Origin: Aminipila sp051883075
Lineage (GTDB): Bacteria > Bacillota > Clostridia > Peptostreptococcales > Anaerovoracaceae
Reading direction: 5' to 3'
NCBI GenBank assembly: GCA_051883075.1
Contig: JBJETA010000005.1
Location: 1-64,000 of the forward strand
Length of the DNA: 64,000 nt
This document shows positions 32,518 through 41,819 of the stretch, piece by piece. Below the pieces are notes generated by a model, which had not been told where the DNA came from, made no database searches, and saw nothing but the letters and a program-made list of their open reading frames with translations. Each line of letters starts with the position of its first letter. Within the stretch, counting starts at the first letter, position 1. The position numbers and the translations under genes are program-made.

Positions 32518-33219
32518 CTATGGTCTCCTGAAGTAATAGCCTATGCCCCTTTTAGTCATTATATATGAAGGATTGCTGGAATCATCCTCCAGCTTTTCCC
32601 TCAGCCTTCTTATCGTTACATCTACGGTTCTTATATCGCCGTAATATTCATAGCCCCAGACTTCTTCCAGAAGCTGCTCTCTGGAAAACACCTTGTTTTC
32701 TCTCTCTGCGAGATATTTTAAAAGTTCAAATTCCCTTACCGAAAGCTCTAAGTCCTTGTTGTCCTTGCGGACTTCATAACGGTTCATGTCTATCTCAAGA
32801 TTTCCGAACTTCTGAATATCCGAAGGCTCAGTGTTTTCAGCAGAAGCCATGATATCGGTCCTTCTCAGGTTAGCCTTTATTCTCGCAATAAGCTCCCTCA
32901 TGCCGAAAGGCTTTGTGATATAGTCGTCAGCTCCCAGCTCAAGACCAAGAACCTTGTCAACCTCTTCTTCCTTTGCAGTCAGCATGATAATGGGTACCAT
33001 GCTGCTTTCCCTTACATTTTTGCATACCTGGAAGCCGTCCATGGAAGGCAGCATCACATCAAGCAAAATTAAATCAGGGTTTTCATTTAAGGCCTTTCCC
33101 AGCCCTTCCTTTCCGTCATAGGCAGTGTCAACTTCAAAGCCTTCTTTTTTTAAGTTGAATTTTATAATATCTGAAATCGCTTTTTCATCTTCGATAATCA
33201 ATATCTTTTTAGAGTCCAT
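32518..33219 (-). CDS. walR: WalR-type response regulator
   Basis: This 233-residue OmpR-family regulator starts at ATG 33219 with CAGGAGG upstream; a longer frame to 33288 lacks a site. The receiver domain has the phospho-Asp in DLILLDVMLPSMDG, the conserved Thr and Lys (MLTAKEEE, DYITKPFG), and a C-terminal winged helix (DIRTVDVTIRRLREKLEDD) matching WalR. It regulates cell wall hydrolases; the M23 peptidase at 36620 is a plausible target, though no WalR box was verified. Confidence 0.93.
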   Translation of the reverse strand: MDSKKILIIEDEKAISDIIKFNLKKEGFEVDTAYDGKEGLGKALNENPDLILLDVMLPSMDGFQVCKNVRESSMVPIIMLTAKEEEVDKVLGLELGADDYITKPFGMRELIARIKANLRRTDIMASAENTEPSDIQKFGNLEIDMNRYEVRKDNKDLELSVREFELLKYLAERENKVFSREQLLEEVWGYEYYGDIRTVDVTIRRLREKLEDDSSNPSYIMTKRGIGYYFRRP

Positions 33220-33259
33220 GTATAAGACCTCCTGTTTGTTAGTTTGTGCAGTTCTTAGT

Positions 33260-33288
33260 ATTATATCAAAAAAAACGCTTTCGGGCAA
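33260..33288 (-). promoter_or_regulatory. walRK promoter
   Basis: On the minus strand TTGCCC (33288-33283), a 17-bp spacer and TATAAT (33265-33260) lie about 41 bp before the walR start. Confidence 0.6.
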
Positions 33289-33289
33289 A

Positions 33290-34282
33290 TTACTCTACAA
33301 TGGTGATACCGTCAAACAGTTCTTTTTCCATGGCTTTCCTGTGGTGCGGAGTATTAATTCCGGGCATTCCTCCTGTATGTATGAACAGCACCTTTTCTCC
33401 CTTTGCGATAGTTCCGTTTGCAACCATTTTCTTTAAGGCAGCATAGGTTTTGCCTGTATAGCAAGGGTCTATAATAATAGCCTCTCTTCGCGCCATTTCA
33501 TACATAGCCTCTCTTACCTCCGGCAGCGGATTGTTATACCCTCCTCCCGTAAATTCCGTCTTTATATCAAAATCTTCCTTCTTAACATCATAATCAAGCC
33601 CCCAGTCTGCTTTTATCTTTTCAAAATAATCAAGGGCATACTGCTGCGGATCATCATAAAACGGAGCAATCATTACTCCCGTGAGCTTTACAGCCGTATC
33701 ATGCAGGCCGCAGAAAAGTCCCATGTATGTACCCATGCTTCCCACAGTAACAACAACCCTTCCCTCCGGCATCTGCTTAAGGATTTCCTGTGCACACTCA
33801 TAGTATCCGAGTGCGCCCAGTGAATTTGAACCTCCCATAGGTATGTAATACGGCTTTTCACCCTGTTCCTCATATCTCTTCATCACTTTTTCAGAGGTTT
33901 CCTTCAAAGGTCCGTCACCGCCTTTGTGCAAGACAACTTCAGCTCCCATCATTCTGTCCAGAAGAATATTTGCCGAAATCTCTCCGGGATAGTCGTCTTC
34001 CGAAACTATGGTGCATTTCATGCCGTATTTTGCAGCAACCGCAGCTGTAAGTCTTCCATGGTTTGTCTGTGCTCCTCCTACCGTAACAAGTGCTGTACAG
34101 CCTTTATCCTTTGCGTCCTTCAGAAAATATTCAAGCTTTCTGAGCTTATTGCCTCCCGCACCGAGACCTGTTAAATCGTCTCTTTTTATATATAGTTCAA
34201 TGCCCAGATCTCCTGATAAATTTTCAAGCTTCTCTACAGGTGTTGGCAGATGTAAAAACGATACCTTTTCATGTCCGAACAT
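33290..34282 (-). CDS. PLP-dependent D-cysteine desulfhydrase / ACC deaminase family
   Basis: This 330-residue PLP enzyme is of the tryptophan-synthase-beta fold. Features are IKRDDLTGLGAGGNKLRKLEY with the PLP lysine (about 49), GGAQTNHGRLTAA, GGSNSLGALGYYE and TVGSMGTYMGL. The family includes D-cysteine desulfhydrase (DcyD) and 1-aminocyclopropane-1-carboxylate deaminase. Sequence alone does not decide the substrate. ATG 34282 is chosen because GGAGG lies five bases upstream; a TTG at 34294 overlaps that site. Confidence 0.85.
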   Translation of the reverse strand: MFGHEKVSFLHLPTPVEKLENLSGDLGIELYIKRDDLTGLGAGGNKLRKLEYFLKDAKDKGCTALVTVGGAQTNHGRLTAAVAAKYGMKCTIVSEDDYPGEISANILLDRMMGAEVVLHKGGDGPLKETSEKVMKRYEEQGEKPYYIPMGGSNSLGALGYYECAQEILKQMPEGRVVVTVGSMGTYMGLFCGLHDTAVKLTGVMIAPFYDDPQQYALDYFEKIKADWGLDYDVKKEDFDIKTEFTGGGYNNPLPEVREAMYEMARREAIIIDPCYTGKTYAALKKMVANGTIAKGEKVLFIHTGGMPGINTPHHRKAMEKELFDGITIVE

Positions 34283-34361
34283 TTTCTCCTCCAATCTGCG
34301 GGGCTAACCGCACAATCCTCTATTTTAGAATTTTCTTATTTTTTATTTTACCATAAAAACA

Positions 34362-34380
34362 GGGGCGGTTAAACCGCCCC
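34362..34380 (-). terminator. intrinsic terminator of the rubrerythrin gene
   Basis: GGGGCGGTT and its complement AACCGCCCC pair with a minimal loop. On the minus strand a T-rich run (TGTTTTTATGG) follows. It lies 27 bp after the rubrerythrin stop. Confidence 0.75.
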
Positions 34381-34406
34381 ATGTCCTTATTTTTCTTATT
34401 TTTATT

Positions 34407-34940
34407 TTAGTAATTTTTTTCACTTTCTTCAAAGTAGCTCTGTGGATGGTTGCATACAGGACATACTCCCGGTGCTTCGGTTCCCTTGTGCAGATGTCCG
34501 CAGTTTCTGCATTCCCAGACGATTTCCGCAGGCTTCTCAAATACAGTATTGCTTTCAATGTTGTTCAAAAGTGCTCTGTACCTTTCTTCGTGATGCTTTT
34601 CGATTGCCGCTACCCCTCTGAACTGCTGGGCAAGGTCGGTAAAGCCCTCTTCTTCAGCCTCTCTTGCAAACTGTTCATACATATCTGTCCATTCATAATT
34701 TTCACCCTCTGCAGCCGCTTTAAGGTTCTGTGCCGTATCTCCGATTCCGTTAAGTGCCTTAAACCAGAGCTTTGCATGCTCCTTTTCGTTTTCCGCAGTC
34801 TTCAGGAATAATGCTGCAATCTGCTCATACCCTTCCTTCTTTGCCTTTGAAGCATAAAAAGTATATTTGTTTCTCGCTTCCGATTCTCCTGCAAAAGCAA
34901 GCATTAAATTTTTTTCAGTCTTTGTTCCTTTAAGTTCCAT
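34407..34940 (-). CDS. rbr: rubrerythrin
   Basis: This 177-residue oxidative-stress protein reduces hydrogen peroxide. The four-helix diiron domain has the ExxH motifs (AGESEARNKY, ENEKEHAKLW, AIEKHHEERY). The C-terminal rubredoxin-like domain has CRNCGH and CPVCNHP binding one iron. The length and both domains are typical, and it marks an anaerobic or microaerophilic lifestyle. AAAGGAG precedes ATG 34940. Confidence 0.96.
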   Translation of the reverse strand: MELKGTKTEKNLMLAFAGESEARNKYTFYASKAKKEGYEQIAALFLKTAENEKEHAKLWFKALNGIGDTAQNLKAAAEGENYEWTDMYEQFAREAEEEGFTDLAQQFRGVAAIEKHHEERYRALLNNIESNTVFEKPAEIVWECRNCGHLHKGTEAPGVCPVCNHPQSYFEESEKNY

Positions 34941-35095
34941 ATATGTCTCCTTTCAGAGGCAGGTGTCCATGACCTTTCTGCCCTATATAAATTTTCTTTT
35001 ACATTTATTTATATATGCCCGTAAATTCCACAATTAACCATAGTTTTAGAAATTTATCCGTGTAAATTTAAATAAATAGTTTTAAATTTGTCTTG

Positions 35096-35116
35096 ACTAT
35101 ATGGTTGCTATATAGT
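35096..35116. promoter_or_regulatory. inverted repeat before the MATE gene
   Basis: ACTATAT-GGTTGCT-ATATAGT is a 7-bp inverted repeat with a 7-bp centre, overlapping a TTGACT -35-like box at 35093-35098. It has the look of an operator for a dimeric repressor of a drug pump. Confidence 0.45.
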
Positions 35117-35159
35117 TTAACATGTAGTTGTATACTTTTTGAGGAGAAATTTTGATATT

Positions 35160-36491
35160 ATGAACAATTCATTACAAAGGGAATTTACATTTCCCGGTTT
35201 AATAAAATTTGCTATACCTACTATAACAATGATGATATTTACCGCTATGTATACGCTAGTAGACGGTCTTTTTGTTTCACATTTTGTCGGCACAGATGCT
35301 TTATCATCTGTTAACATTGCGTATCCCTTCTTCAATGTTATTATAGCTATCGGGGTAATGCTCGGCTCAGGAGGAAGTGCCATTATTGCTAAAAAGATGG
35401 GTGAAGGTTCTCATCGTGAGGCAAAGGAAAATTTCAGTCTTATTTTATACTTCGGCATATTTGTAGGTCTTTTAATAATGCTCTTTAGCGGGCTCTTTAT
35501 GGAAAACCTTATGAGACTTTTAGGTGCTGATGACAATCTTATACAAGGCTGCCTTGACTACAGCTATATGATTCTGCCATTTACAATCCCTACTATATTG
35601 CAAATGGCTTTTCAATATCTCTTTGTAACGGCAGGAAACCCTAAGCTAGGTCTTGTTCTGACAATTATGGCAGGCATCACCAACATGATTTTAGACTATG
35701 TTTTTATTGCGCTGTTGGATCTTGGAGTAAAAGGTGCCGGTCTTGCAACGGGGATGGGTATACTTATCCCGTCAGGTGTGGGTTTTCTTATGTTTATATT
35801 TAATCGAAAGGGAACATTATGCCTGGTTAAACCGCACATTCATCCAAAAGTCATATTGAAAAGCTGTACAAACGGTGCCTCGGAGATGGTTACAGAAATG
35901 TCAAATGCAATAATCGCTTGTTTATACAATATTGTTATGATGCGTTTAATCGGTTCCGACGGTGTTGCCGCAATATCTATCATTCTTTATCTCGATTTTC
36001 TGATGAAGGCTGTATTCTTAGGCTTTGCCATGGGAGTTGCCCCTATCATAAGCTATAACTATGGCAGTCAGAATATACGGCAGTTAAAAAAACTATTCAA
36101 ATATTCTATAAGTTTCGTTTTAACTGTTTCTATGGCTACTTTTACTTTTGCACTAACCGGTGCTTCTTTTTTGGCAGGGCTTTTTGCAGAACCGGGAACG
36201 CATGTACATGAGCTCGCTGTAACAGGCTTTAAGATTTATTGCTTCGGTTTCCTCTTTACAGGGATAAGTATTTTTTCTTCTGCCATGTTTACAGCCTTTT
36301 CAAACGGTTTGGTTTCAGCAATTATTTCGTTTTTCAGAACCTTTCTGTTCCTTGCAGCAGGTCTCATTATCCTGCCTTTCATTATTGGCGTGACAGGTGC
36401 ATGGATTTCTGCCCCTGTTGCTGAAGGAGTGGCTATGCTTACAAGCGTGATTTTCCTGTATAAATTCAGAAACAAATACCAGTATTTATAA
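35160..36491 (+). CDS. MATE family multidrug efflux transporter
   Basis: This 443-residue membrane protein has about 12 transmembrane helices in two repeats, the MATE fold. Typical segments are LIKFAIPTITMMIFTAMYTLVDGLFVSHFVG and GFAMGVAPIISYNYGSQN, the second being a conserved loop of the half-repeat. It exports cationic drugs with H+ or Na+. ATG 35160 is the start, with GAGGAG a rather long 13 bases upstream. It lies alone on the plus strand, divergent from rubrerythrin. Confidence 0.93.
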   Translation: MNNSLQREFTFPGLIKFAIPTITMMIFTAMYTLVDGLFVSHFVGTDALSSVNIAYPFFNVIIAIGVMLGSGGSAIIAKKMGEGSHREAKENFSLILYFGIFVGLLIMLFSGLFMENLMRLLGADDNLIQGCLDYSYMILPFTIPTILQMAFQYLFVTAGNPKLGLVLTIMAGITNMILDYVFIALLDLGVKGAGLATGMGILIPSGVGFLMFIFNRKGTLCLVKPHIHPKVILKSCTNGASEMVTEMSNAIIACLYNIVMMRLIGSDGVAAISIILYLDFLMKAVFLGFAMGVAPIISYNYGSQNIRQLKKLFKYSISFVLTVSMATFTFALTGASFLAGLFAEPGTHVHELAVTGFKIYCFGFLFTGISIFSSAMFTAFSNGLVSAIISFFRTFLFLAAGLIILPFIIGVTGAWISAPVAEGVAMLTSVIFLYKFRNKYQYL

Positions 36492-36526
36492 GAATTGCTG
36501 TGCAAGACCTCAAGTTCAACCGAAAA

Positions 36527-36571
36527 AACGGAGATGTTCCATATCTCTTTAGTACATGGAATATCTCCGTT
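36527..36571. terminator. bidirectional terminator between MATE and M23 peptidase genes
   Basis: A 16-bp stem (AACGGAGATGTTCCAT with its partner at 36556-36571, one G-U) with a 13-nt loop. The minus strand has TTTTTT after the stem; the plus strand has TTAATTTATTT. It can end both convergent transcripts. Confidence 0.75.
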
Positions 36572-36619
36572 AATTTATTTAAATATTAAATTTTATTTCC
36601 GGACATTATCCCGTCAAAG

Positions 36620-38737
36620 TTATGGAAGATAATTAAACGGATTCTTAGCTGTTCCGTTTATCTGAACCTCAAAGTGAAGGTGAGGTCCCGTACTTCTTCC
36701 TGTGCTTCCTACATTTGCGATATGCTGTCCCTGGAAAACTCTGTCGCCTTTCTTTACAAAAAGCTTACTGCAGTGTGCGTATACTGTAACCATATTTCCG
36801 CCGTGGTTAATCTTAACCACATATCCGTAAGAACCGCTGTAGCCTGCAAAGATTACTGTTCCTCCGTCAGCCGCACTTATCCTTGTTCCTGTTGAGCATG
36901 CCATATCAATACCCGAATGCATTCTTCCCCATCTTGGTCCGAACTTTGATGTCAGTCTGTAACCCGAAACAGGATAAATAAGCTTTCCTGTTCCCTGCTT
37001 TGGAGGAACAGGTTTTGTTCCCCTGATTACAACTTCTGTCGTAGGCTCTGAAAGAACAGTTGCCGCAAGCTCAGTAGATGCCACCTGCACACCGTTTTCC
37101 CTTACGATTCTTGCAGTTACTTCCTTCTCACCGTCAACACCTTTAACCTTTGTACTTGTTTCACCCTTATAAAGGGATGCTGAGTCCTGATATTCCGTTT
37201 CATGCGGTATCGGTGCAATATATGTTGCAACTTCAACAGTTTCAACTGTAACCATCGGTGCAGGCTTTGTCAGAATAAGCTCCTGTCCAATGCTGAGTTT
37301 TTCCGGAGTTACCGCCGGATTTGCCTCTCTCAGCTCACTTATAGTCAGTCCATATGCCTTGGCTATACCTGAAAAAGTCTCGCCCGCCGCAACAGTATGA
37401 ACCTGCTTGTAAACAGCACCTGTCAAAAGCTTCTGCATAACATCATCTATGTTCTGCAGACGGCCAAGCTTTGTTTCAACCTGTTTTATCTTTACATCCT
37501 CTTTTATGCTGACCTTTTCATAATTAACATTTTCCGAATCCGTAATATAGACACTTTTGACCGCTTCCAGAATACTTTTTGCAGTTTCCTTGCTGTCCAC
37601 TATAGCTGCTCTTGTGTCGCCGACATATATTGCATAGCCCTTCGCATTCATATTACGCATATATGTCAGTCTTTTCAGCACCTGTTCGGTATCATCTATA
37701 TTTTTATTTACAGCAAACACTCTTTTAAAAGTAATGTCCTCATCCCTGTCAATAGAAATTTCGGCATTGTGTTCCTTTGAAAGCTGTTCACTGAGAATGT
37801 CCACAATTCTAAGTACATCCTCCTGCTTTTTTACCATGCCCAGAGTTCTTCCGTTGTACGCATATTCATACGCTGTACAATAGTTAAATACCGATACACA
37901 GAATATTGCAACAACCACCGCTGAAGCAAATATGAAAAGCAGCCTTTTTTTATTTATTTCTGCCCATTCTCTTGCAAAATTGAATTTTCTGTTGCCCTTT
38001 TTAACTATTATGTTTGTCTTATCTGCAATTTCATCATTTTTATCATCCATGCGGTTTATAAAACGGACCATTTTCTTTGCCGCTTCTTTTTCCCGTTCAA
38101 TGAAATTGTTTTTCGCAGTAATAAACCGTCTCATCAGCCTTCGGTTTTTCTGATGTCTTTCCCATTTCTTATCGGGATTTTCCGCATAGTATGTATCCAT
38201 TTTATATGTCAGGCTCTTTTTAAGCCACGCACATCCCATGCTTACACTTGTGCAGGAAGCCTTCAGTTCTTCCTTCATGCTTTCAAAAAGGCTTTCCCCC
38301 ATCCCTCCAAAGGCAAGGAAAAAGGAGCCTATGCCGCCATGTATTTTGGCAAAGCCATCCAGAAAGCTGTCAAAGATTCGTGAAATGCGAGTTTCTCTTT
38401 TCTCTGCCGCTGTCTTAACCTCTCTGCTTTCAACAGCTTCAACTTTTTCGTTTGTAACAGCAGCCTGTTTTGATGCCTCTGAAAAAGCCTCCTGACAAGC
38501 TTTTTCATTTTCTTCTGCATCAATCTGCTCCTGAAGGGCTTTCGATCTCGCTGCCGCTTCCTCTTTTTTTCTTTTTAAATCTTCCTCTGCTCTTATCTCC
38601 GCAGGTGTTTTGGGAAAGCCCTTTAAAAAATCATCGCCGTTTTTTTCATTTCCGAGATTTTCAAGATCCTGAATAAGGCTTCCCGGTTTATTTCTGTTTT
38701 CTTTTTTATCTAAATCTTCTTTGAAGAATTTTGCCAT
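36620..38737 (-). CDS. membrane-anchored M23 peptidase with LysM and G5 domains
   Basis: This 705-residue protein has a long charged, coiled-coil cytosolic N-terminus (1-265), one transmembrane helix (about 268-290), a linker, a LysM-like domain (HTVAAGETFSGIAKAYGLTI, about 445-490), a G5-like domain (about 500-575) and a C-terminal zinc DD-endopeptidase. The peptidase has HSGIDMACSTG and HLHFEVQING. LysM binds peptidoglycan, so it is a septal or lateral-wall hydrolase. The start lies inside the preceding dnaD-like gene (28-nt overlap). The cytosolic coil is unusual for this class. Confidence 0.92.
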   Translation of the reverse strand: MAKFFKEDLDKKENRNKPGSLIQDLENLGNEKNGDDFLKGFPKTPAEIRAEEDLKRKKEEAAARSKALQEQIDAEENEKACQEAFSEASKQAAVTNEKVEAVESREVKTAAEKRETRISRIFDSFLDGFAKIHGGIGSFFLAFGGMGESLFESMKEELKASCTSVSMGCAWLKKSLTYKMDTYYAENPDKKWERHQKNRRLMRRFITAKNNFIEREKEAAKKMVRFINRMDDKNDEIADKTNIIVKKGNRKFNFAREWAEINKKRLLFIFASAVVVAIFCVSVFNYCTAYEYAYNGRTLGMVKKQEDVLRIVDILSEQLSKEHNAEISIDRDEDITFKRVFAVNKNIDDTEQVLKRLTYMRNMNAKGYAIYVGDTRAAIVDSKETAKSILEAVKSVYITDSENVNYEKVSIKEDVKIKQVETKLGRLQNIDDVMQKLLTGAVYKQVHTVAAGETFSGIAKAYGLTISELREANPAVTPEKLSIGQELILTKPAPMVTVETVEVATYIAPIPHETEYQDSASLYKGETSTKVKGVDGEKEVTARIVRENGVQVASTELAATVLSEPTTEVVIRGTKPVPPKQGTGKLIYPVSGYRLTSKFGPRWGRMHSGIDMACSTGTRISAADGGTVIFAGYSGSYGYVVKINHGGNMVTVYAHCSKLFVKKGDRVFQGQHIANVGSTGRSTGPHLHFEVQINGTAKNPFNYLP

Positions 38738-40011
38738 AATTCCGCTTCGCTGAGCCTTTCATTGAAACAGCTGCAGCGTTCCCCCATATCATTTCTTCCT
38801 GTATCTTTACATTTACTGCATTTATAGCTGACCTCCATATAGTCCACAGGGAAATTGTTTTCAGTAAGCTTAAATGCCTTTTCCTCTGCAAGTGCATCTA
38901 TTTTCAGCCTGAAATTTTTCAGCTGCTCTTTTGCATTCGGTGCGCCCGAAACCATTATCCTGGACAATCTAATGCCAAGGCTCCTCATTTCTTCATCAAT
39001 CCGTTTTATCTCAGGAAGCTTCTCATAGATTTCCTCCCTATGCTCTGCCGCCTCATTCTCCGCCTTTTCACGAAGCATATCATAATAACGGAATACAACT
39101 GCCGCACTTACGGTTCTGCCGCTTCCTGCAGTCTGGGCAGAGCTTTCCCTGCCGCTTTGTCTGCTTTCTTCATTCCAGTTTTCCAATATTTTATTTACGT
39201 AATTGATGTTTGGATTTGAAATACCGCTTGTTTTCGCACATGCCTCAAGCACCTTTTCAAGCGTGCATCCCATATCCTGAAACCACCTGTCCATTATCAG
39301 CTTTTCCTGCTCGGTAGCATTTCTGTTAAAACCAAGCGCCTGCATAACCCTTTTGTATTGATAGTGTCTGCTGTCAACCTCCTGCAGATATTTTTCAACG
39401 TCTTCTTTATTGCGCAGGTCCTTTGCAATCCATTCCTTGAGAACTGCCCCTACATAATTTACGGAGTCCTTTTTTCTCATATTTTTACAGTAGGAATACG
39501 CATACAATATAAGTTCCGGTGAAGCTTCAAGCTCTTCCAGCCATGACAGCACAGTTACAGGCTCCTTGCCGGACAAAAGCTTCCCTTTTATCTTTTCTAT
39601 ATTTTCAAAAAGCTCCTTTACCTGTACATCCACCAGCTTATCCTCAGCAGCTGAAGCTTTTTCTTTTTTGCTGCGCTTATGCTGTGGACAGTAAAGCTGC
39701 TCTTTAAGATTGACAAATTCCACACAATAGTGGAACTTATCCTTCGGGTCCTCAAAATGCTTTATGACAACACCCATAGACTCCCAATATGTCCAGGCTT
39801 TGAGGACATCTTCTTCTTCCAAAGCAAGCTGCTTCGCTATGCTTTCATTATCCATATAATATCCTGCATTTGCATACATAAGCGCAAAAAGATAAATCTT
39901 CACATATTCAGCAGGAGCGCCTGCCATATATTCACTTATAAATATATTTTCAACACTTGTATCCAAAAGGTATAGCTCGTTTGCTTTCTTTTTTATAAAA
40001 TTACTCTGCAT
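38710..40011 (-). CDS. DnaD-domain protein fused to the N-terminal part of a DnaC-type helicase loader
   Basis: This 433-residue protein has a DnaD-like N-terminal winged-helix part (about 1-110), a DnaD C-terminal domain (about 195-300, HYQYKRVMQALGFNRNATEQEKLIMDRW), then a segment (about 305-433) matching the N-terminus of clostridial DnaC/DnaI loaders: HREEIYEKLPEIKRIDEEMR and YKCSKCKDTGRNDMGERCSC. In such loaders an AAA+ ATPase follows; here the chain stops after about 15 more residues. It is adjacent to the DnaB helicase, so a role in helicase loading is inferred. Whether the AAA+ part is encoded elsewhere is unknown. Confidence 0.8.
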   Translation of the reverse strand: MQSNFIKKKANELYLLDTSVENIFISEYMAGAPAEYVKIYLFALMYANAGYYMDNESIAKQLALEEEDVLKAWTYWESMGVVIKHFEDPKDKFHYCVEFVNLKEQLYCPQHKRSKKEKASAAEDKLVDVQVKELFENIEKIKGKLLSGKEPVTVLSWLEELEASPELILYAYSYCKNMRKKDSVNYVGAVLKEWIAKDLRNKEDVEKYLQEVDSRHYQYKRVMQALGFNRNATEQEKLIMDRWFQDMGCTLEKVLEACAKTSGISNPNINYVNKILENWNEESRQSGRESSAQTAGSGRTVSAAVVFRYYDMLREKAENEAAEHREEIYEKLPEIKRIDEEMRSLGIRLSRIMVSGAPNAKEQLKNFRLKIDALAEEKAFKLTENNFPVDYMEVSYKCSKCKDTGRNDMGERCSCFNERLSEAELWQNSSKKI

Positions 40012-40034
40012 CCGTACCTTCTCACTTTTCTATA

Positions 40035-41357
40035 TTAACCTAAATTGTTTTTATTCACAAATCTCGTGTACTTTCCTAACCATGTCAGCTCAACAGTTCC
40101 CGTAGGACCGCTTCGCTGCTTTGCAATGATAACCTCACATACTCCCGGTTTTTCAGTTTCCGGGTTGTAATAATCATCCCTGTATAAAAACAACACAATA
40201 TCCGCATCCTGCTCTATTGAGCCTGATTCTCTTAAGTCAGACAAAATCGGTCTGTGGTCCATTCTCTGTTCAGGCGCACGGGAAAGCTGTGAAAGAAGTA
40301 TAACCGGACAATCCATTTCTCTTGCGAGAAGCTTAAGCATTCTCGATAATGCCGAAATTTCCTGCTGACGGCTTTCATTTCTTCCTTCATAGTTCATAAG
40401 CTGCAAATAGTCAACGATAATCATATCAAGACCCTTCTCAGCCTTCAGTCTTCTGCACTTGTTCTTCATTTCCATGATACTGATTCCCGGAGTATCATCA
40501 ATGAATATATTTGCCTTTGAAAGGGTGTCCAGTCCGATGTTTATATCTTCCCAGTCTTTTCTCTCAAGCTGTCCGGTTTTAAGCTTCTGCATCTCAATCC
40601 TTGATTCCATGGAGAGAAGTCTTTGTCCCAATTCTTCCTTGCTCATTTCCAGACTGAAAATCAAAACGCTGGCATTTCCCTTTATTGCAGACTGCAATGC
40701 CACATTTAACGCAAAGGCTGTTTTTCCCATGGCAGGTCTTGCCGCAAGTATAATCAGGTTTGAGCGCTGAAATCCCGCAGTCTTTGCATCTAAGTCCACA
40801 AAGCCCGTAGGGATGCCCGTGATGTTTCCTTCCATCCTTGAGATTTCATCAATCATCTCCATGTTTGAAAGCAGGACATCCTGCAAAGGAGAATAATCCT
40901 TGCTCTGTTTCTTCTGCGCAATCTCGAAGATTCCTCTTTCAGCATGATCAAGGACGGTTTCAGCCTCCGTCTTTTCCTGATAACTCTCATCTATGATATC
41001 GCCTGCAGTTTTTATAAGGCTTCGCAATACTGCCTTTTCAGCAACAATCTTAGCGTACTGCACGGCATTTGATGTGGCAGGCACACCGCTTGGAAGAGAA
41101 GTCACATATGCTCTTCCGCCTACCATTTCCAGTGCCTTCCTTTTTTTCAGTTCTTCTGCAACCGTCAGGGCATCTACCGGCTCATTTTTTTTGCATAATT
41201 CAGATATTGCCGTAAAAATCTCTTTATGTATCTCACTGTAAAAGTCCTCCGCCTTTACAGTTTCCAATATATCAAACAGAGCATCTTTACTGAGCATGGC
41301 AGCTCCGAGAACCGATTTTTCCGCATCGTCGTTATGCGGTGGAACTTTCTCTAACAT
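40035..41357 (-). CDS. dnaB: replicative DNA helicase DnaB
   Basis: This 440-residue hexameric helicase has the N-terminal helical domain (EKSVLGAAMLSKDALFDILE) and a RecA-like motor domain with Walker A ARPAMGKTAFALN (about 205-218), the DMIIVDYLQLM Walker B, and the terminal IIAKQRSGPTGTVEL. No intein is seen. It is placed between L9 and the DnaD-like gene, the common Bacillota order. AGGAGA precedes ATG 41357. It acts at the replication fork. Confidence 0.97.
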   Translation of the reverse strand: MLEKVPPHNDDAEKSVLGAAMLSKDALFDILETVKAEDFYSEIHKEIFTAISELCKKNEPVDALTVAEELKKRKALEMVGGRAYVTSLPSGVPATSNAVQYAKIVAEKAVLRSLIKTAGDIIDESYQEKTEAETVLDHAERGIFEIAQKKQSKDYSPLQDVLLSNMEMIDEISRMEGNITGIPTGFVDLDAKTAGFQRSNLIILAARPAMGKTAFALNVALQSAIKGNASVLIFSLEMSKEELGQRLLSMESRIEMQKLKTGQLERKDWEDINIGLDTLSKANIFIDDTPGISIMEMKNKCRRLKAEKGLDMIIVDYLQLMNYEGRNESRQQEISALSRMLKLLAREMDCPVILLSQLSRAPEQRMDHRPILSDLRESGSIEQDADIVLFLYRDDYYNPETEKPGVCEVIIAKQRSGPTGTVELTWLGKYTRFVNKNNLG

Positions 41358-41374
41358 ACGATGTTCTCCTGATT

Positions 41375-41818
41375 CTAAATTGAAACTTTTACATTTACTA
41401 CACCCGGTACTTCTGTGTAAAGCTTAACCTCTACCTTGAAATCCCCTGTAGTTTTTATAGGATTTTCCATAACGAATTTTTTCTTGTCAATGTCTATATT
41501 GTGCTGCTTTTTAAGCGCCTCTGAAATATCCTTTGATGTGATGGAACCGAACAGTCTGCCGCCTTCGCCTCCCTTAGTCTCAATATTTACGGTAAGCTCC
41601 TTCAGCTTTTCTGCAAGCTGCTGTGCCGCAGCCTTTTCTGCGGCTCTCTTTTCAGCCGCAATAGCCTTCTGCTTTTCAAGGCTTCTTACATTGCCCTCGG
41701 TAGCTTCCTTTGCAAGGCCCTTTGGAATAAGCATATTTCTTGCATATCCGTCATTAACCTTTACAACATCTCCTGCTTTTCCCGAACCTTTTACATCTTT
41801 CAATAATATTACAACCAT
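41375..41818 (-). CDS. rplI: 50S ribosomal protein L9
   Basis: This 147-residue ribosomal protein begins MVVILLKDVKGSGKAGDVVKV and has the NDGYARNMLIPKGLA signature. A long central helix links to the C-terminal domain, as in all L9. The start is 1 nt after the GdpP stop, with GGAGGAG, so the two are coupled. Standard length. Confidence 0.97.
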   Translation of the reverse strand: MVVILLKDVKGSGKAGDVVKVNDGYARNMLIPKGLAKEATEGNVRSLEKQKAIAAEKRAAEKAAAQQLAEKLKELTVNIETKGGEGGRLFGSITSKDISEALKKQHNIDIDKKKFVMENPIKTTGDFKVEVKLYTEVPGVVNVKVSI

Positions 41819-41819
41819 T

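Noticed and set aside
33220..33288. Extended N-terminus of WalR from 33288
   Set aside because: Receiver domain begins at residue 1 of the ATG at 33219, which has a strong site; the extension overlaps the promoter.
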